Part shown: positions 7,028 through 10,439 of the stretch, one piece after another
Layout of the letters: each line of letters starts with the position of its first letter
Position numbering within the stretch: position 1 is the first letter of the stretch
Assembly: GCA_044370935.1 (NCBI GenBank)
Contig: JBILUQ010000127.1
Span: 1-10,439 of the forward strand
Length of the DNA stretch: 10,439 bases
Source: Chth-196 sp044370935
GTDB lineage: Bacteria; Verrucomicrobiota; Verrucomicrobiia; Chthoniobacterales; Chthoniobacteraceae
Reading direction: 5' to 3'
Notes under the pieces: generated by a model
Database searches by the model: none
Told to the model about the DNA's origin: nothing
What the model saw: only the letters and a program-made list of their open reading frames with translations
Program-made: the position numbers and the translations under genes

Positions 7028-7303
7028 ATGAAACCCGTACTCACCCTAGCATGGATGATTCTGAAACCTGTTAAGCGGGCAGTATCCAAGCCTTGCTTGA
7101 CGTTGCTTGGCGGGCTATCCCAGCTCCGCTGCCTTTTGCTGCGCTTGGATATCCCAACGCTCACAGCTCTCATGCCTGCACCGCCGGCACCGCTGTCCGC
7201 CGCGGAAACCAAACAGCCCACCACTGCACCTGGAACCGCTCTCGACGTCCCCGGCTTTAACGCGCGCCGCGACGACACCGCGCACGCGAACTGCCGAAGT
7301 GGT
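7028..7303 (+). pseudogene. Degraded 5' end of a lost secreted-protein gene fused to the esterase
   Basis: Placed 8 nt after sulfatase B, an ATG opens with MKPVLTLAW, like the starts of other leaders here. After a repeat-rich stretch comes LTALMPAPPAPLSAAET (7160-7210), whose 'AP.A.L.AAET' matches residues 15-25 of sulfatase B, including the cleavage region. About 30 unrecognised residues follow, then the junction with the esterase near 7304. My reading is that this is the signal-peptide end of a vanished gene, interrupted by a repeat and joined in frame to the esterase. Bases 7261-7300 are about 75% GC by hand count; the esterase beyond is about 50%. Alternatively, the whole stretch is non-coding and open by chance. 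Confidence 0.4.
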
Positions 7304-8734
7304 TACAAAAGGAAAATACGCTCACTCACTGTCGTAAAAACAAGTGTTGCTTTTGGGTTAGCAGTTCTGTGTTACGCAGCGACGGCTCAGGCTGAGGGTG
7401 TCCGGTTTTCCACGCAACCGGAGGCGGTTTCCGAAATTCCCGGAGGGTTTTCGTGCGACCTAGCGTTTGACTTATCGGGCTTTCAGGGAAGGCGCACAGC
7501 TCATGCTGGGGTCATGATACCGCTGGTCATCAAAGGATATCCCCTCTTGCATTTGTTCGCAAAAGATGCGGACGGCTCCGAGCAGTTTATTGCCGCGACT
7601 TGTCCTAACGGGGGGCACGGCGCGGCTATTTTTACCCTCACCGACTTTCTTAACGGGCATCTCCCCTGCGCAAAACTGGCGCTTCATGTCAAAGAGATTT
7701 CCTGCGCGGGCGCCGCCGTTGAATTAAAAAAAGACCGTCCGGTCTCACTTTTTGTCGAGGCAGAGGATCGTCCCCGGTATGAATTAAGTGAGGTCCTGTT
7801 GCCGATCTGGGCAGCGCAGCGCATGGTGAATGAAACAATTTTACCGGTTTCCGTCGGGGGGTTGCCTGCGGCGGGGCGCTTGCTGTTTGTGCCGTCCGGC
7901 AACGTAACTGTCCGAAACTATACGCTCGATATAACCTATCAGGAGGCTGTCGATTATGTTCTGGATGGCAACCTAATCCGATTGACTGAAAAATCGGGAA
8001 TTCCGTTTGTGACGGAGGAAGCGCTCCATCCAGATGCTCCGAGTGAGTATCAACTGGCGGTTTCATACGAGCATGACGAGCCTTGGACGGGTCCGGTTCC
8101 TTCAGATGGATCGGGGAAGCTGGCGGGCACAAAGAAAAAATTAAAAGCCGGTCAGCCGCTCAAAATTGCGTTGCTGGGAGACAGCATTTCTTTCGGAGCC
8201 AGCGCCAGCAAAAGCAGTCCGCCGTATCTGCCGGGATGGGGAGAGTTGCTGATTCAGGGACTGAGGCAAAAATATCGAGGCCGAATTACGTTTGTGAATC
8301 CTTCGCGTGGCGGCGCCAATTCAGGGTGGGGCAAGACGATGACCCCGAACTTTATTGTTCCAGAAAAACCGGACCTTTTCATCATCGCCTTCGGCATGAA
8401 TGATGCCAACGGCACCTCGGTTGAAAAATACATCGCCAATATCAAAGCCATGATGAACCTGGTATCCGTCAGCAAGGCAGACACAGAATTTATTCTGGTC
8501 GCCAGCATGCTGCGAAATGAAACCTGGCGCCCTCTGACGCCAATGAACGGGTATCTTGCTGCGTTAAAGACCCTCGAAACGGAGCATGTCGCGGTGGCGG
8601 ATGTCTGGTCCGTTAGCGAGAAAATCCTAAAGAGCAAACGTTATTGCGATATTAGCGGCCCAGGCTTCGCCAATCATCCGAACGATTTCATGGTGCGAGT
8701 CTATGCGCAGGTGGCAGGCGCGCTTCTGCAATAA
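7028..8734 (+). CDS. SGNH/GDSL esterase, secreted, with anomalous N-terminal extension
   Basis: The open frame has 568 codons, but only the part from about residue 94 looks native. That part starts KRKIRSLTVVKTSVAFGLAVLCYAATAQA, a good Sec signal peptide lacking its Met; codon 93 (7304-7306) is TAC. A beta-rich domain of unknown family follows (about residues 120-370). The SGNH domain comes next: 'ALLGDSISFG' with Ser386, 'RGGANSGWG' (Gly block), 'FGMND' with N458 and 'NHPND' with His550. No Asp stands three residues before that His, so the triad may use another acid or be a dyad. Likely role: removing acetyl or other acyl groups from polysaccharide so that the glycosidases can act. The first ~92 residues are Pro/Leu-rich, contain a repeat and a degraded leader, and change in base composition at about 7300. 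The true translation start is uncertain; no in-frame ATG, GTG or TTG lies at the expected place. Two stop codons occur in tandem at 8732-8737. Confidence 0.8.
   Translation: MKPVLTLAWMILKPVKRAVSKPCLTLLGGLSQLRCLLLRLDIPTLTALMPAPPAPLSAAETKQPTTAPGTALDVPGFNARRDDTAHANCRSGYKRKIRSLTVVKTSVAFGLAVLCYAATAQAEGVRFSTQPEAVSEIPGGFSCDLAFDLSGFQGRRTAHAGVMIPLVIKGYPLLHLFAKDADGSEQFIAATCPNGGHGAAIFTLTDFLNGHLPCAKLALHVKEISCAGAAVELKKDRPVSLFVEAEDRPRYELSEVLLPIWAAQRMVNETILPVSVGGLPAAGRLLFVPSGNVTVRNYTLDITYQEAVDYVLDGNLIRLTEKSGIPFVTEEALHPDAPSEYQLAVSYEHDEPWTGPVPSDGSGKLAGTKKKLKAGQPLKIALLGDSISFGASASKSSPPYLPGWGELLIQGLRQKYRGRITFVNPSRGGANSGWGKTMTPNFIVPEKPDLFIIAFGMNDANGTSVEKYIANIKAMMNLVSVSKADTEFILVASMLRNETWRPLTPMNGYLAALKTLETEHVAVADVWSVSEKILKSKRYCDISGPGFANHPNDFMVRVYAQVAGALLQ
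7070..7170. repeat. Three degenerate ~34-bp tandem units
   Basis: The word TATCC recurs at 7083, 7116 and 7150 (steps of 33 and 34 bp). Related flanks are GCGGGCAGTATCCAAGC, GCGGGCTATCCCAGC and GCTTGGATATCCCAACGC. The outer copies also form a 9-bp inverted repeat (TATCCAAGC 7083-7091 with GCTTGGATA 7143-7151). Units are only about 55-60% alike by hand alignment, so the array is old or partly fortuitous. It lies inside the degraded leader region upstream of the esterase. Confidence 0.35.
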
Positions 8735-8742
8735 TAAACAAA

Positions 8743-8749
8743 AGAAGAG
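8743..8749 (+). promoter_or_regulatory. Ribosome binding site for the TIM-barrel hydrolase
   Basis: AGAAGAG lies 7 nt before the ATG at 8757, in the 22-bp gap after the esterase stop. It favours 8757 over the in-frame alternative start at 8703, which would overlap the esterase and place 18 charged residues before the signal peptide. Confidence 0.5.
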
Positions 8750-8756
8750 CGATATT

Positions 8757-10433
8757 ATGACTGCTCGACTACGCTTCTTCCTCACCGCCCTGCTGCTCGC
8801 GTCGCTGATTGAGCTTCACTCCGCTGCCTCAAGTTCCAACGCCACTCTCGAAAGTCGCGGACTGCCGCGGATCCTGTTTAACAACGACAGCGATGACCTC
8901 AAGTGGCCCGCCTATCCGGAGCATCACGACAGCGTCTGGATGCCCGCGGGTAAACCGATTCGTCGACCGGCCATCCTCTCGCCCGAAGACTACCTCGCGC
9001 TGCGCATCGGACCGCTGGCGAAGACCGGGGCTACCGGCCTCGCCTACTGCGGCAATTTCGGCATGCCCATCTGGGAACTGAAACGCTCCCACATTGCCGC
9101 ACTTGGGGACGATCCGCTTCAGGCGATCCTCCAGTTCTGGAAGCGGGATGGCCGCACTTTCTTCTTCTCGATGCGCATGAACGACAAGCATCACGCCTAC
9201 TTCAACTGGGCGCATCTTTGGGATGATTTCCGGCGCACGCACCGGCATTGGTTTCTTCAGCCGCCATCGGATGCCGAGTGGAACAACGACTTCCTGCCTT
9301 GGCTGAATGACCCGGCGCGACCCGGTCCCCAAGAAATGTGGGCAAGAGTGCAAACGCAGCCTAAGGAACTGCGAGCGGGTCCAAACCGCGAGGTGAATGG
9401 CGAGAAGCTGCTCTACGACTACTCCAAGGCGGAAGTACGCAGCCACTATCTCACGATCCTGCGCGAGGCCTGCAGACGCTACAACCTTGACGGCGTGGAG
9501 CTGGACTGTCTGCGCTACCCGAAGTTCTTCCGCGATGGTGAGGTCAACGCCGCCGTTCTCACGGAGTTTGTCCGCGAAGCGCGCACGATCCTCTATGAAG
9601 CCGCGAAACGACACGGCCACCCATTGCGTCTCGTCACCCGCGTCCCCGATAGCCCCGCACGCGCGAAGGAACTCGGACTCGATGTTGAAACCTGGCTGAA
9701 GGCGGGATGGATCGACGCCGTCATCGCCGGCAACGGCTTCACCTTTAGTTCAAACGCACTCGACGAGTGGATCACCCTCGCGCACCGGCATCGCGTGCCC
9801 GTGTATGGAGTCATCGAGCGGATGCCGCGCGGCCTCGCCCGATTCGGAACCCCGGAGACGCTGCGTGCCGCCGCCGCCACGCTCTGGGCACGCGGAGCGG
9901 ATGGTCTTTACACCTTCAACTTCTACAACACCGCCGAATATTCACTCCTCGAAGAGCTCTCAGATCCAACGCAGCTCGCGCATCTGCCGAAGGAATTTTT
10001 CATCGATGCATGCAGCGTCAGCAACAACGCTACCGTGAGCAAGACGCCCTTGCCGCTCACCATCCAGCCCAATGCATTGGGAAACGCATTCCTCTTCCTC
10101 ACCGACGACCCGGCGCACGCCAAGGATCTTCGGCTCGAACTGGCCTGGAAAGGTTCAGGCGAGTTCGCCGCACCAGACATTCTCATTAACGGAAAGAAGC
10201 TTGAGGAACTCAAACTCGACCGGGAAAGATCGTTATTCACCGCCACTTCATCCAGCAGCCTTGAGAAAGGCGAGTCGCCCTTGAGCGTCTCCAGCGACTC
10301 GACCTCGCTGGCGAGACTGCTGCGTCGTGGAGCCAACGAGTTCACCTTTCACTCTTCGGGCACCGCTACGCTTACGGCGCTGAGCGTGCGGATCACGCCG
10401 AACACGAAAAGCCCGACCCAACCATCCAAATGA
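8757..10433 (+). CDS. Secreted TIM-barrel putative glycoside hydrolase (GHL10/COG1649-like)
   Basis: A complete 558-residue protein. Residues 1-22 form a Sec signal peptide (LRFFLTALLLASLIELHSA). A barrel-like domain runs to about residue 410. Its clearest block is 'YDYSKAEVRSHYLTILREACRRYNLDGVELDCLRYPKFF': a strand-end acidic pair E248 and D250, then R253-Y254. This arrangement is typical of GHL10-type (glycosyl hydrolase-like 10) barrels. Other conserved-looking strand ends are 'GRTFFFSMRMNDKHH', 'RLVTRVPDS', 'WIDAVIAGNGF' and 'GADGLYTFNFYN'. Residues ~430-558 look like a beta-sandwich ('DILINGKKLEEL', 'LRRGANEFTFHSSG') that could bind carbohydrate. The exact GH family and substrate are not recognised. 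Its place after a rhamnosidase, an arabinofuranosidase, two sulfatases and an esterase suggests it cleaves part of the same polysaccharide. It starts 22 bp after the esterase with a fair ribosome binding site. Confidence 0.72.
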   Translation: MTARLRFFLTALLLASLIELHSAASSSNATLESRGLPRILFNNDSDDLKWPAYPEHHDSVWMPAGKPIRRPAILSPEDYLALRIGPLAKTGATGLAYCGNFGMPIWELKRSHIAALGDDPLQAILQFWKRDGRTFFFSMRMNDKHHAYFNWAHLWDDFRRTHRHWFLQPPSDAEWNNDFLPWLNDPARPGPQEMWARVQTQPKELRAGPNREVNGEKLLYDYSKAEVRSHYLTILREACRRYNLDGVELDCLRYPKFFRDGEVNAAVLTEFVREARTILYEAAKRHGHPLRLVTRVPDSPARAKELGLDVETWLKAGWIDAVIAGNGFTFSSNALDEWITLAHRHRVPVYGVIERMPRGLARFGTPETLRAAAATLWARGADGLYTFNFYNTAEYSLLEELSDPTQLAHLPKEFFIDACSVSNNATVSKTPLPLTIQPNALGNAFLFLTDDPAHAKDLRLELAWKGSGEFAAPDILINGKKLEELKLDRERSLFTATSSSSLEKGESPLSVSSDSTSLARLLRRGANEFTFHSSGTATLTALSVRITPNTKSPTQPSK

Positions 10434-10439
10434 GACCCG

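Noticed and set aside
7070..7160. Integron attC site (GTTAAGC ... CCAACGC)
   Set aside because: The core elements are in the wrong order: an attC runs RYYYAAC to GTTRRRY. No integrase or cassette structure is visible.
7070..7170. CRISPR array
   Set aside because: Units are about 34 bp in total with no identical repeat plus unique spacer pattern, and no cas genes are present.
8703..8756. Alternative start of the TIM-barrel hydrolase at 8703
   Set aside because: It would overlap the esterase and place charged residues before the signal peptide; 8757 has a suitable ribosome binding site.

Overview
The window is a same-strand block of secreted polysaccharide-degrading enzymes. Every recognisable gene is on the + strand, and most start with a Sec-type signal peptide. 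S1 sulfatases sit beside an alpha-L-rhamnosidase-like GH78, a GH127-type beta-L-arabinofuranosidase, an SGNH esterase and a TIM-barrel hydrolase. No SusC/SusD pair is visible. Together with the recurring 'LLATLLLAPLA' leader, this points to a Verrucomicrobiota or another PVC-group bacterium (Planctomycetota, Lentisphaerota, Kiritimatiellota). That placement is inference from gene content and style; no phylogenetic marker is present.

Layout. (1) 2-1279: 3' part of a GH78-like gene, cut by the window edge. (2) 1276-2727: sulfatase A, overlapping gene 1 by an ATGA. (3) 2745-5180: GH127-type enzyme with an extra C-terminal module. (4) 5181-5636: about 456 bp with no intact gene, holding what look like two gene stubs: a signal peptide plus the opening of a GH106-like protein (5328-5468), and a short tail (5461-5574). 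(5) 5637-7019: sulfatase B. (6) 7028-8734: SGNH/GDSL esterase whose first ~92 codons look foreign. They contain a degraded leader of the local type and a ~34-bp degenerate repeat; the esterase seems to begin at its second codon around 7304-7307. (7) 8757-10433: TIM-barrel GHL10-like putative glycosidase, complete, ending 6 bp before the window end.

Working together (inference): the predicted activities are removal of rhamnose, beta-L-arabinofuranose, sulfate (two different sulfatases) and O-acetyl-type esters. This suits a sulfated and acylated rhamnose/arabinose-containing polysaccharide, such as an algal cell-wall glycan or a pectin-like side chain. Both sulfatases are of the Cys type and need a formylglycine-generating enzyme encoded elsewhere. 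No regulator, transporter, RNA gene, CRISPR array, transposase or convincing terminator is visible.

The most unusual aspect is mosaicism. Closely similar leader segments head proteins of unrelated families. Leader-bearing stubs lie between intact genes. Base composition shifts sharply at about 7300 and within sulfatase A. This fits a locus assembled and reshuffled by recombination near the 5' ends of secreted-enzyme genes.
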